Below, piece by piece: positions 31,730 to 44,227 of a stretch of DNA of 64,000 nucleotides. Under the pieces are notes generated by a model. The model saw nothing but the letters and a program-made list of their open reading frames with translations. It was not told the DNA's origin and did not search any database. This DNA comes from Astrothelium macrocarpum (taxonomy: Eukaryota > Ascomycota > Dothideomycetes > Trypetheliales > Trypetheliaceae): NCBI GenBank assembly GCA_021030915.1, contig JAGEMR010000112.1, forward strand, positions 1 through 64,000. The letters run 5' to 3'. Positions within the stretch are counted from its first letter, which is position 1. Every line of letters begins with the position of its first letter. The position numbers and the translations under genes are program-made.

Positions 31730-33808
31730 CTACCGACACCATCTTTCACTAGATCGATGCAACGAAAAAGGTAGGCACGGATTCACCAAGTTGGACCAGT
31801 GGCAGGCTTTTGACGTGGGGAACTGCTGCAGCACGATATTGGCTTTATGCGAGGTTGCGGAGCGCTGGGATCGCCCAGCCGCCTGGGCTGCGGGAGTGGC
31901 GTAGGTGGCTGGCAGCCAATGGCAAAGTCTTGGTTTCTTGATCTCATCACCTCATATTCTCGGACCTGGAATAAACGTTCTACTTTGAATACGAAATGTC
32001 CGACGAACGCACCCACCATAATCGATCCCTATTTTTATAAAGCTTTAGGTTGACGTCCGTGGTGAACTTCTCTGTGTAACCACTTTTACCATGACCCATT
32101 GTTGAGGCAATAAAGAAAATACGGGCTTTAGATATTTTGTGATGACTATGCAGCATGTCTTCCAGCCTTTCAGACCGATTGGGCGTTCGAAAAGTCCGGA
32201 ATAGTACTAATGGCCTTTGGCACGTCCACTTGAAACGTTCAAGTGCGCCACGGTCAATGCGGCAATATCTCCGGCAGTCAAAGGTTTCCAAGCACTTACG
32301 GATACTGTGCTTACGCTCATTATTGTTTACATGAGATGACCTGCGTCAAGGAACGACTGCAAAGCAGTACAGGGTAAGGCTTGCCTGCGGAGCGGTTATC
32401 TCGGAATTCATGCATTAGAATCACATGATTTGATGCCCAATGGCGCCACCTACCCTCGAAACCTCTAAGAATGCAGCAAAAGCCGGTGAGCGCTGAAGAC
32501 TCATGGAACTCAGCACTATTCTAAGATATGCGAAAACTGCCTTTGCTTCGAAAAAGGGGGGGAGAAACCGGTCAGCAAAGTTCATGAGCTTCACACATCA
32601 ACGCAAGCATGGCAAGCAGAGCCATGAGACCTGAACAGGCACTGAATCATACTCAACCAGAGAGCTTCTTCCATCAGCTTCCCGTGTACTTTCCTACGCA
32701 GCGAATTAGATCTAGTCTTGCCAAGAGCGGAAAGGAACAAAGAGAACAGCTGCCGACATACAAGATGATGAGTTAAGCCACTGATCATCCCAAGCCGGTT
32801 CCTCGACCAATTAATCGTTGATCTCCGAGGCAAATGCGAACCTCAGAAAGCAATGAATACATAACAGTACCGCAGTAATTAGTATCGAGCCGTTCCAAAT
32901 TCAACTTGGGATTGCTTTAGTATTGTTGGGTCTTATTACTGACTACGTTTTGCTAGGTATACATGATCTGCACTAACTGATACCGACGAATCGGCATCTT
33001 TTCCGGTCAATCACTATCCAAAACGACTGGCTGTTAGGCAATAATCACTCCGATGGATTCTTCTTGATCAAGATCGCGAATCCTCACTTCCTTCTTCAAC
33101 ATTCGTCCTTGCCTCGCTTTCCTTTGATATCGGATAAGAATGTCTTGGTGAATGAATGCAGCGACTCGAAACTCCACGAGCTACAAGTTTGCTGAGACGA
33201 CAGTGATCACAGATATACAGCCAACGAGACGGGAGCATTGACCCGAATCCTTGCCGTCCAGCTTTGTTTGGGGCTTCAAGACAGCGGCGACCTACGTAAT
33301 TCTGCAAAATTTTGATCTACAAATATGTGTCACTCTGGTTGCCCTGTGCTCCTCTCCTTTTATCGTTTCCTCCGTCCTGGGATGGACTTTTAGTCGAACT
33401 TGCTCAGAGATCGCTGCCTTGCAATCGATTAAGCTTGCGCCTGATACGTGGATTGCCATGGCTTCAAAAGATGACTTTGCCTCGAGAGTTTATTGTTTCA
33501 GTTGTACAACACAGAAAAGTGACCTGAAGTATGCTGTTGGGAAACCTTGATTCCTTTGAGAGCCATGGAAATGCACATCCAAGGCAGAAAAGGCAAGCAT
33601 ATCTGGCGAGAACTTCCAAATTATCATCTAAATAGGATCATCGAGGATATCAAGATATTACAGCCTAACCGCCCAGCTCGTAACTGCTCTCTTGAAACTT
33701 CAAGATTTCGAAAATTTAAAATGAACTGAAATCTTACCAAGATCTCGATAGTGTTGTATGTGGTATCGCTGTGGAACTGCAAGGTCAGGTCCAAAGGCGA
33801 TTAGCCCC
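31730..33808. other. Gene-poor stretch
   Basis: No open frame here starts at ATG and shows a signal peptide, domain or splice logic. Composition is ordinary. I see no tRNA, repeat array or inverted repeat. Confidence 0.45.
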
Positions 33809-34634
33809 TTACGAATATGGACAAAAAAGAGCAAGAGTAGACGCGTTACTACGTTCTTGAGCTCTCGTAATTGAGCTTTTGCCTTCCGAATTCAACACCG
33901 CAGGATCTGCGCCGCGCGCAAGTAGTATTCTTGCTGCCTCAATCTTCTCTGCCTCAATGGCGTTGTGCAATGCAGTTCTAAAGAAAGGCTCGCGATAGTG
34001 ATCATGTAGGTCCTCTTCCAACACCGCATTAACATCAGCACCTTTGTCGAGCAGGAATCCGAGGACATTTAGACTGTTAGAATATGCAGCTAGCTAGACA
34101 GCTTCCATCGGCTGAACCCGGGCGCCGTAATGAAGCAGGCGTTCTACAAATCTATGTCATGTCGGCTTGCGGCAAGCTCGATTGGCGTATTATGGAAGAA
34201 ATCGCGGGCGAAATATTAGGACGGATTTCTGCCCGAATCCATCCTATGATCGAGGAGAAAGTTCAAAAGGGCCGTGTGATTATATCGTATCGCATGGAGA
34301 ACCCTGTCTCCGTGGAAATATCGACATTCGTGGCCGGCAATCTCTGGCTGTCGCTCGAACATAATTTCAAAAACTTCAATGAAGTCGGAAGAGGCAGCCC
34401 CACACGCGGTTTCCGAAAGCAGGGTCGAAATCAGGGAGATGCCGAACAACTTCGGTCTGTTTCATCCACACGGCTGCAGATAGCAAGGGTTTGATGATCT
34501 TGGCATTTCTCAGCCAGCTGGGTATGTAGAGTGGCGTGGACGCGTCGAGCTTCACAGGAGCCCCCGTTCGCATATACCTGTATCATCCCGTTGGGCACGC
34601 CGTAAGGAGCTGGTGGGTCCGTTAATGTGCTCAT
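33809..34634 (-). pseudogene. Ankyrin-repeat protein gene, broken by stops and frameshifts
   Basis: From an ATG at 34634 (MSTLTDPPAPYGVPNGMIQ, followed by a GTATAT donor) the minus strand reads as an ankyrin protein only if frames are switched. Pieces: LRNAKIIKPLLSAAVWMKQ and EVVRHLPDFDP; then, after a frameshift near 34400, GAASSDFIEVFEIMFERQP and LHAIRYNHTALLNFLLDHR; TAA at 34216-34218; FHNTPIELAASRHDIDL; a frameshift near 34147; VERLLHYGARVQPMEAV; TAG at 34094-34096; LAAYSNSLNVLGFLLDKGAD; and RTALHNAIEAEKIEAARILL, ARGADP. The last two pieces are canonical ankyrin repeats. Both stops stand where Gln fits. Ankyrin proteins mediate protein binding; this copy cannot be made. Part of the damage could be unrecognised introns, but both shifts fall inside repeats. 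Confidence 0.75.
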
Positions 34635-37600
34635 TGAGAAGAGATAGGATAGAGTAGAAGACTTGGATGACAGCAGCCTCGTAGTGTCAAAAGAGTGTAT
34701 CATATTGTTTTACAAGACTGAGAGGGCACAAGGAAGGATTGAGAGAAGACGAGGTTCAATAATTTTGAAGACTCACATTAAGTTAAGACCTTTGGCTGGG
34801 CTCCCGCGACATCAGCCTTAGGCCAACCGAACTTTCGGGCATCCATGAGGCATGGAAATGTAGAGAAGGTTCCGAACGGTACCGAATGTCACCAACTCTT
34901 TGTGTCTCGGAGCTCATTGGCTGATCCTACCAACGCCCTGTGTGTACATATTGATCGTCATAGCTATCCCTGTGTTGCTCACAGAGGATCCATCAGACGC
35001 GACTTGTCAAGGGGTTGCGCAGTAGGTGCTGTACAATCATAGAGCAGAATCAGTAGGTACTTCTGTGGGTCTGGGATGGTCAGCGCGGACACGGACCAAC
35101 CGCCGCGACCTCAGGGGGCGAATACATGGGATTGAGAACGCGAATCCTTGAAAGCCACTGACGTAAAGCGGATCTTTACGCCGTCTAAATATCCCACTTC
35201 AGTCTTCTCCAATACAGACTTTCATGGTTGGCTATAGAAGCCCTTCCCCTTTTCTTTGAGGACTGAAGAACAAGGCTAAACTTCAATCGGGCTAAGATCA
35301 GCGGCTAATCTCCAAATGGAATGAGACGACAAAGAAGATTCGGTTCAGAGACACAACTCTCATGGCGTCTGGGCTACCTTTGTCGCTCCTTCCAACTACA
35401 CGATTTTGTCCGATAACTGAACCGCTTTATTCGGTCCAGTTTAGTTGCAGTCCGACCTCGGTACGCTTAGTATCCATGAAATTTGCGCGTTGCGCACGGT
35501 CTGAACGGTATTCTCTGTGGATCACGTCACATCAATGGCTATGGTTCAGCTAGCGTGATTTGATACTGTGTTCCACACGAACGGACAACTTGCTGCAAAA
35601 GTATTAGATTCTTCATCAGGCAATCGTATGCCTCTTTATTGATGCCTGGGAGAGTGTGTTAACACGCAGTTTCTGAATCTACGACTTGTTGATTCGTATG
35701 AGAGAGTTTTTACAATGACCTTCAGAGATCCAGTATTTCGAGCCTGATACCATTCATGATAGTGCAAGATAATCACCGGAAGGCGATATCCTCGATTTAA
35801 GTATCTCCAATACTTGCCCTGTGGCGCTCGAGACGCTCGAAACAACAGCTCAACGAATGCCTAGCTTCGGATTGCGTGATGGATTGCTTACGCCTAACAG
35901 CCATTATTATCGATTGGCGATGCCTGCTTTCTACGGTTGTCGAAATGAAGCAAATTAGTCAATCGTCTTAGATGATGACTTAATACTGCCATCAAACATC
36001 GGGGCTCATTCGGAAGTATCCATCATGTTCGACGAAAAGACTTATCCTCTCAGAATTTTAGCAGCGGCTCATTATGATGGGACGAACGTCGAGCTTTATC
36101 TCACCAATAACGTGGAGTCATTGATGGAATCACAAAAAGCCAAACCATGATCCCACTATCCTGACACACTACTGTTTGTACTAGATTATGTAAAAATTTC
36201 ACTCATAAGCACCACGCCTCCCAATGCAAGAAAAGCTGGACGATCTTGCCGTAGTAAGTACTCAGTCTAAGCCCACAGCCCAGCCTTCGTTTCGTGAGTG
36301 GTCGGTAAAGACGCTCTTAACGCATGACTGTTGTCTCAGCTGCGCGGTGGCGCGAGCAAAACAGGGTGCCTTTTCTGAACTGATTGTACTTGCGGCAATG
36401 AGGGCGGCTCGAAAAAGCATATCGACAAATTGGTGATCCAATCATATGTAGTTGCAATTACGTGATACCCTCCCACTTACTAAGAACGATAGAGAAGAAG
36501 AGATGGCTTGAGAACACGACCTCTTGCTTTTGGGACACAGAATAGTATATCGTCTCGGGAAATCGACTTGCCACTTGAGGTATGTCGAAATGCATACGTG
36601 TTTTGATGAATATGAATTGAAGCAAGCGCAAGTCTCCTTATTTACCGAGACGAGAAAAATTCGAGGCATTGCTGAACTAAAGTAGAGCAAGGACCTTAAC
36701 AACATGTGAAGCCCTTAATGGTCCTGATATCTAATGGACCGACATAGGGTAATGAATAGCACTTGCGAGAAACGGCTTGAGCTCTGCAGGGGTTCAAGCG
36801 AGAGCAAGGATGTCCGATGAAATTAGCTAAAATTGTGGAAGAGATCATGTGCTTTGGAACATCTCCCGCCTTTGCATTCACATGTTTTTTATGACCCTCC
36901 GAGCCGTCGAATGTGATTGGCCGGACGGAAATAGCCACCGAAGTCTTCCCCGCAATTTAATTGACGCCATGAATCTTCGCCAACATAGTCGACCATTACT
37001 CGCTAGCTTCTCGGGCTCAAACGCTAATCCGGAACAAAGGCACGGATGGCATTTAGGGAGGCGTGTCCACTTTCAAGGTACTCGGATTAAGCCGCTGCAT
37101 ACGCCGGCATGCACACGGGGCTGCAAATTACTTTTTAGGTAGGAGCACTTGTGCTGAAAACAGGTTTTGCCTGCTCGATCGGGATAAGTCGCCGTGGGGT
37201 TTGAGTCTCTGATTGCCACGCGGGAAAACCCTATCCAACTTCATTTATCCTCGGTTCGATGCCGTGCAACCACCGGAAAACCTCCACGCGTCCTTCCGTG
37301 AATATGTCCTTCAATCACAATATCAGGACTCGAGTACGAAATGATATATGGTATGATATGTGATAACATGTATCATTGAATTTCAATGCACAGCGCTCTG
37401 ATGGATTGCTCTTTTCTGTTTGCATGAGAAAACCTCGGCATTACTGACTACCTAGTCTGTCCAAGCTATGGCAAGACTTAGCAAACCATATATTTATGCA
37501 AGACGAAAGCGGAAACGCGAGACGGCGCGGCGAATCGTCCACATTCGACCAATGCCAGGCCGAGGTTGAACAAAGTAGTCCAGCTCGGCCGTGATTCAGC

Positions 37601-37879
37601 ACACCGTCGCTAGACCTGTCTCCATCCGGGACTACGAAGTTGCCGCTCATGGAATATTCTCCGTTGAAACAGGCCTTAGTGGCAATCGACTCGTTTAGAT
37701 ACCTGGTCATGTAATATGCAGCGGTGTCAACCGGAACCCTCTCTCGTCTACCGACTTTCAGCAGAAACCGTCAGTTATGGCAAGAATCAGCCTTAAAATG
37801 CTGCTGCCATCTCCCAAAAGGACGACTGTGGTGTGCCCTTTCCCCTGCTCTCGCAGTCTTGGTATAATCTCTCTGCAAG
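34635..37879. other. Gene-poor stretch
   Basis: About 3.2 kb without a supportable gene. Frames are short, most begin at non-ATG codons and none shows a motif I recognise. The right end is the promoter of the carboxylesterase gene. Confidence 0.45.
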
Positions 37880-39653
37880 ATGCGCGTGCTTGATACGTTC
37901 CTGCTCTACGCCACCTGCATATCGGCAGCAACACTTGGCACCAGGCAAGCCGGTCCTTCAGTGACCATCACCAATGGCACTGTCATAGGCTCAACGTCTG
38001 GTGGTGTGGACTCCTTCAAAGGCATTCCATTTGCGCAGCCTCCCGTTGGCGGTCTCCGTCTCAAGCCTCCGCAACCTCTGAATGCCAGCTTCGGAACTAT
38101 CACTGCTACTGGCACCCCCACAGCATGCCCGCAATTCGAATTTGAGATCAACTTCAGCAGCCTCGCAGACCTTCCAACATCGGTGATAGGGGAACTTGAA
38201 GATACGCCGTTTGGACAAACAATTTCCAATGACGGGGAAGACTGCTTGACGTTGAACGTACAACGACCCTCGACAGCGACTTCATCATCCAAGTTGCCAG
38301 TTCTTTTCTGGATCTTTGGTGGTGGATTCGAGTTTGGATCAACGCAAAGTTACGATGGAACCAGTATTATCCAACGATCTGTGGCCGCTGGTCAGGATGT
38401 GATTTATGTAGCTGTGAATTATCGTGTCGGGGGCTTTGGTTTCCTTGCGGGAAGTGAATTGGCTGAGGAAGGTAGTACCAATCTTGGATTAAGAGACCAG
38501 CGCCTTGGACTCGAATGGGTTGCGGAGAACATTGCTGCCTTTGGTGGAGACCCAACAAGGGTGACGATTTGGGGAGAGAGTGCAGGTCAGTACCGTTTCG
38601 TCATATCTCCCGTATAGGGCGGTCGCATTCAGATTTGCTAACATGACCGCAGGTAGCATTTCCGTCTTTGACCAAACAGTCATCAATGGTGGTGATAATA
38701 CCTACAATGGACAATCTCTGTTCCGGGGTGCAATTATGGATTCCGGCTCCGTTATCCCTGCTGACAATGTCAGCGCTCCTCAAGCTCAAGACATCTTCAA
38801 TACTGTGGCTGAAAGTGCTGGTTGCTCTGGCTCATCCGATGTCCTTGTTTGTCTTCGTAGCGTAGACTACACCACTTTCCTCAATGCTGCCAACTCTGTT
38901 CCCGGCATTCTGTCCTACCGTTCTGTTGATCTTAGCTATCTCCCTCGTCCCGATCCAGGGAACAGCTTCTTCTCTCAATCTCCTGAGCTGTCAGTCCAAA
39001 GTGGTGCCTTCACGAAAGTCCCTATCATTATCGGTGATCAAGAGGATGAAGGCACTCTCTTTTCCCTTTTCCAAAGCAACATCACCGACACTGCGGAACT
39101 CATTTCTTACCTTGCTACTTACTTCCCTGGAAATCCAGATGCCGTTTCCGACGTTACTGGCCTTGTCGCTAATTATCCGGATGATCTTGGCCAGTCAGGC
39201 TCTCCCTTCAATACTTCAATTACCAACGAAATCTACCCGCAATACAAGCGCCTTGCAGCTATTCTGGGCGATGTTACTTTCACTCTTTCTCGACGTATCT
39301 ATCTCGATATTGTCTCTTCCCAAGTGCCTGCCTGGTCGTACCTCTCCAGCTACTTCTTCGGAACTCCTATTCTCGGCACATTTCACGGATCGGACCTCCT
39401 CTATGCATATGCGGATCTGGGTCCACTTACGGTGCCCACTGAGACCATCCAAAGCTACTATATTGCATTTGTGAATGGGTTGAATCCTAATGGTGCGGGA
39501 ACTGCTGCACCATTGATTGACTGGCCCCAATACACGACAGACAGTCCCCAATTGTTGAATTTGTTGGCATTGAGTAACACATTGACTCCAGATACTTTCA
39601 GAACCAATGCCTCAGATTATCTGTCTTCGAAAATCAGCGCCTTCAGGGTTTGA
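37880..39653 (+). CDS. Secreted type-B carboxylesterase/lipase
   Basis: It hydrolyses carboxylic esters outside the cell; the substrate cannot be told from sequence. Exon 1 is 37880-38585 and exon 2 38653-39653 (GTCAGT...CGCAG, phase 1), giving 568 aa. A signal peptide (MRVLDTFLLYATCISAATLG) is followed by the family's landmarks: VDSFKGIPFAQPPVGGLRL, the EDCLTLNVQRP signature, the oxyanion-hole motif FGGGFEFGS, and the nucleophile elbow GESAGS (Ser at about 233), which the intron splits. The acid is probably Glu in DQEDEGTLF (about 365) and the base His in GTFHGSDLLY (about 478). Length and order fit fungal lipases of the Candida rugosa/Geotrichum type. All catalytic residues are present, so it should be active. 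Confidence 0.95.
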
Positions 39654-42600
39654 GGAGATGCCGAGGGGCCATTTAGTCTGAGCGAAATGTTATAGTCGCA
39701 AACTGGACTGAGCATAGGTAAAACTGGATGACTGGTAATGATGCGTGCTTGGCCGAACACGATAATGACTAGTTGATATCAGCGGCTCGGTTCAAGGCTT
39801 GAAAAGATTTCTTAAGTCTGAACGACACATATTGTAAATACGCATTCGATTTCTAGTATATACAATATCACGCATGATATCTTTTCTAAATCTTGGTGCA
39901 GTACGCAATTGGGATCTTGGTGATTATCAAGAATCGCAGTTACCAAGTAAATGATAGGTCCGAAGCACCTCACTGAGCTCCGCATTAGAGAGGACGGTTC
40001 AATACCGCATCGGTATAACAGGCTTAACTGATAGTCATGCCCGACTATCTTATTTCCAGAGATCTTGTTCGAAGCCTTCGAGATACTGCCTTTTGCTAAG
40101 CTGAGCTGGTAGCCAATAGAGGGTCTTGCGAGACTTCATTTGCATATTCTAGCATCGAAAAACTTACAATCGCGAATAGCTGTTCAAAATGAACAGTGCG
40201 CCATGGATAGCCAAGCCTTTCCAAACTCTCGTCGCCAGACTTCTGGCCCTGGCCGATGGAAAGGTGACGCCTGGGTCATAGGCGGTGATCGATACGATAA
40301 TATTCGCGGCCCCAACACAAGCTTGCGCCTGGCACTCAACTTGCATCATTCGCGGCAATATTAAGTGTGGATCCGCTTTACCCGTCCCAGTGTCAGTATC
40401 TAGAAATCACAGCGGCAAGATGCCGACGTTCCAAAGATGCGAAATGATTTGCATCAAGGGCCTGTTGAGCATGACGAAATGCTTGCCAGATAACGTTTTA
40501 TTGGTCGAGTGTTGTCTGAATTGTTTAGCCCTTTGCCCTCTACATCTCCGAGAATACGTCTCTTTCCAATCATAGCATTCGAGCACCTTCTTGGCGTTAC
40601 TTTGTGAGGTGATCCTAGTAGCGTTGCAGTTGTTTTAGCCTATTCGGCCTTTGAAGTTCGAGGTACACGTTGATAGCTACGTGAGTCCTCGATTAATTGA
40701 GTTTGCAGACTTTATTAGGTATCATAACTAATGAGGATCTCCGTATGCAATGGCTCTTGCCTGATGTTCAACTGCGAAGCCTGGAGAATCCACTTCGGTC
40801 GATAAGAATGCATAATGTGGAGTAGCTGTTTGATCCCGGAGAATGTAATACTCTCTTAGGACCTATCTACACGAGTAGACTGAAAAAAAGACATAGCATG
40901 GACGATTTCAGTATTTTTACGCGAATAGCATGACTCCATCGGACAGATCAGAATTGCATGACTGGGCAATCTTTGCCTTTAAGACAGCCTTTCTTCCAGT
41001 TTGGAATCGTGGCGGCATGCGCTGCGTTTTGTCGACATGTTCAATAGCTCTTGAGTGCACTTGCCGCTCGGGTTGATGTGTACTCATGTAGCCTGCATGG
41101 CAACAATATCAAGTGCCTGTAGAGTTTCTTCACTTCAGCAAATGTATTGAAGCTTTCAAGAGGGCGCAGAGAGAGCTAAAGGACAATCCTTCGATGCGTG
41201 CCGACTCTTCAACTTCATTTTTAGTGAATCTGTAACGTATCCAAAACTGCTGTCAAAGACCAACTATAGTATCTCAGCCGTAGAGATTACTCTCATAGCT
41301 ATTGGCCCCTTAATCATGTATTCAGAGAGGTGCAAATACACTTAGATTTTTGAAGTGGCGTTTTTCCAAGCGGGAGAGGAACGTTCGTTTGATCGTATTT
41401 CTCTTATCCGGCTTATCTCCTTCCTATGTTGAGTACAAGGCACCTGGGTGTAAACAATGTCTTGGGGTCTTGTGTGTTATATCCTTGGCCTGGTCAGTCG
41501 CCAGGTCATTTTGATGACGGTCCTTAACCATCTCATCTCAATTATTAATTGGCAGTGGTTTTCTTTGGCCTTGGCCTTTCGGTATTGTTTACTATTTGGA
41601 CCATGACGTAACCGCTGGGTCAGCAATAATTTCTTGGGCTATTGCAAAAAAGTCAATCAGTATTGCTGTCCGGCGATAGAGTGTGGAAGAAAATGAGTAC
41701 GATGTCGCTGAAAGGTGAACGTCATATCTGTATAAGTGTGTGCTAGATGGAACATATTCTGGAAATTTATTCTTACTCCATTTTCACCGCTGAAAAGGAA
41801 CCAGCTACCTTTACAGCCAAGGACAAAGAATCTATCTTCTGGACATAATTTGCCTTCCAACAAACGAACCAGAGGCTCAATCCTTTCAGTCATGCTTAAA
41901 TGGATTACAATTCAATATTTTGGTGAGTTGATGGTCTCCTTCGTAATTCATTCCACAAGGGTCCTGTAGAAATCCTGGTCGTGATATCGTGCACTGATTA
42001 ATTCGTAGCAAACTGGCAATGTTTTGCGTAGATCCACAGAGTTTGGCGATCCTTGGACAAAGAACCGATCCAGATCCCGAAGTTGAAAGTATTTCGTCGA
42101 CGGTATGTTGATTGAATGTGCTTAGTCTGGTCTCAGTGTCTTGGAAAAGTCTTATCAGTAATAATCTTCAATGCAAGGTCATTATGAGTGCAGCCAGCTT
42201 TATCAATACTTTGTCTAGATCCTGCAAGGCGGGCGCCATATATACATTGCTTCAATTTCGATGCAAGCCAAACCAATGGGTCTGAAACAGCGATCTTAGC
42301 GTCCCGCTCATGCATGCAGCCAAACTAAGGGTTCAGCTACTTACGATTCAGCCTCGCATGACCCAGACAATTCTCTGCCACGCAACTTCTATCAATTTGT
42401 CCATTCCAAATTTTAAGAACGTCCAAAACGACTGCACCCAGAGCAAGATATAATAGACCAAAAATTCGACATCGACTCAAGTCGAGATTACCACAGCAAG
42501 AATAGCAGCAATGAGAGATTTCGGATGAGGTCGAGCAAGCGGTTGAGTGGTACGGATAGATTAAGCTTCAGTGACTTGAGGAGGTAGTAGTGGCTTGGAT

Positions 42601-44227
42601 CGATTAGTCCGGGCAACAGACGCCTTTACCGTGGTTTCCATGACAGTCGTCCAACCCCAGGATTCAATGACGGGCTTACCGTGGTGACGGATTCGGTTCT
42701 TTGGAGCTGGTATCCCGAGCAAAGCTGGCCTCCGGCCGCCCACCCCTCATCCCTGTCGTCAACAACGAATACGAGTGCACTAGAATGCCTTGGGCGGGTG
42801 ATACTCCTCGTATTGAGATGATCAGAGGCGGGGTTCGCTGCATATACCTCTGGTGGGTGGAACTGCTTCGCGTTTGGCGTGCGCCATCAGTTGCCTCAGA
42901 CGCGGGACAAGCAGATGGCGAGAAGCTGAAAGCTTAGCAACAAGGATGGTGTTGCTATGAAATCGGGGCGAAGATTGGGATCCGGGGTCGGAACAATCAA
43001 TCACCGAGGGGGACATTCACGCGCAAGCAGCAACACCACCCACGTTCACCGGTCGAAACCGCTTTGCCGTTGTACATGACAGACTCCCTCCTCCGTGAGC
43101 GTAATCCTATAGGGCTGATGTTCCAGACATGACGTCCGTCCAAGCGGTCGACTCATAATTCATCTGACTGTGAGCCGCGTCTTCCTTCCGCCTTGCGACA
43201 TCACCGCTAATCAGCCAAGCGCAAATTGCCCTGTTGCCTGCGAGCTCTTATCCAGTTGGATGACAGGGCATGTAGCATCACACAGTGAGCCTCAGCCCCT
43301 TTAGAAATGCATCTCAACGATTTGGTATGACTTCTTATTACCTCGTGGTTACAGTACATGCCTAAGCACTCTCACGTAAGCTACACGATCTTCTTTCCCA
43401 TCTGCCCTACGGCCATCCCGTACTCATCATCTCGATTACATGCACGCCTCGCAGAAAAATTTTCTAGTTGAATTGAGGTTGCTTCGCTTGATTGGACATG
43501 ATCATGCTTGACTGCCTCGCCAAAGCCACCAAGTCTTGTCGCAAGTGCCCAGACTCATTTCTATGATGCTTTGGCTTGGAGATGCGGCATCCTCGCTTCA
43601 GTGTTCAACGTTGCTCATCCCTGGAATACTTTTGAGCTCCCATTGGTGACTACATATCGGGGTACTGTAGCTTCTTCTCATGTTCGTTTGTTCATTTCTT
43701 TTTTCTCCCGTATCCTCGCTCAAATGGGTCTCTGGCGTTTCTTAATTGAGTTGTTGATCAGCGATATGTCATGTTACACGGCAAACCAGTTCCCGCGCTG
43801 GCACTTGCCTTTCTCGTGACCATGCCGCTTTTCCCTAACACATCCATCTCTTATGCGGTAAAGAGGATTCTGCAACACAAACTGGCCTTTTGTCCAAGTA
43901 TCAACCCTGAACCTGGATTCTAAATAGAGTGGCCGTGGATTGCCGTGTTTAGGGACAGCTCAGCCGCTAAGCTTACACTTTCATGACTCCGAAGGTCAAC
44001 TTTCAAGCCGCTTCTGGGACCAATGGCGGTCAGCGCCACTACACTGCCGAGAATACATCCTCGCAGGGGGTTAAGCTGAAGCTCGACGAATATTACCTTA
44101 TAGAGTAGACTGGCATTGATTATGAACGGAATGATTTATAGTCCCACCCTCGGTAGGTTGAAACTTGCTCAAAGCTACTCACCTTTCATTAATCCTTCTC
44201 ATTACATCTCAATCAAGGATACTTACA
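39654..44227. other. Long gene-poor stretch
   Basis: About 4.6 kb between the esterase and the laccase. Apart from coding-like fragments on the minus strand (41657-42563, listed separately) I see no gene, repeat or RNA. The final ~300 bp is the laccase promoter and leader. Confidence 0.45.
41657..42563 (-). pseudogene. Scattered coding-like fragments, possible gene relic
   Basis: Several minus-strand pieces read like real protein but not in one frame. Near 42360-42480: FGLLYLALGAVVLDVLKIWN and DRSCVAENCLGHARLN. Near 41970-42085: FQLRDLDRFFVQGSPNSVDL and PVCYELISARYHDQDFYRTL. From an ATG at 41893: MTERIEPLVRLLEGKLCPED. Some gaps could be introns, but stops lie between pieces and no consistent splice set emerged by eye. 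The family is unrecognised. This is either a multi-exon gene I could not resolve or a decayed one. Confidence 0.3.

Noticed and set aside
31266..31904. 212-codon plus-strand frame
   Set aside because: It overlaps the mucin gene's first exons and intron in antisense and shows no family features.
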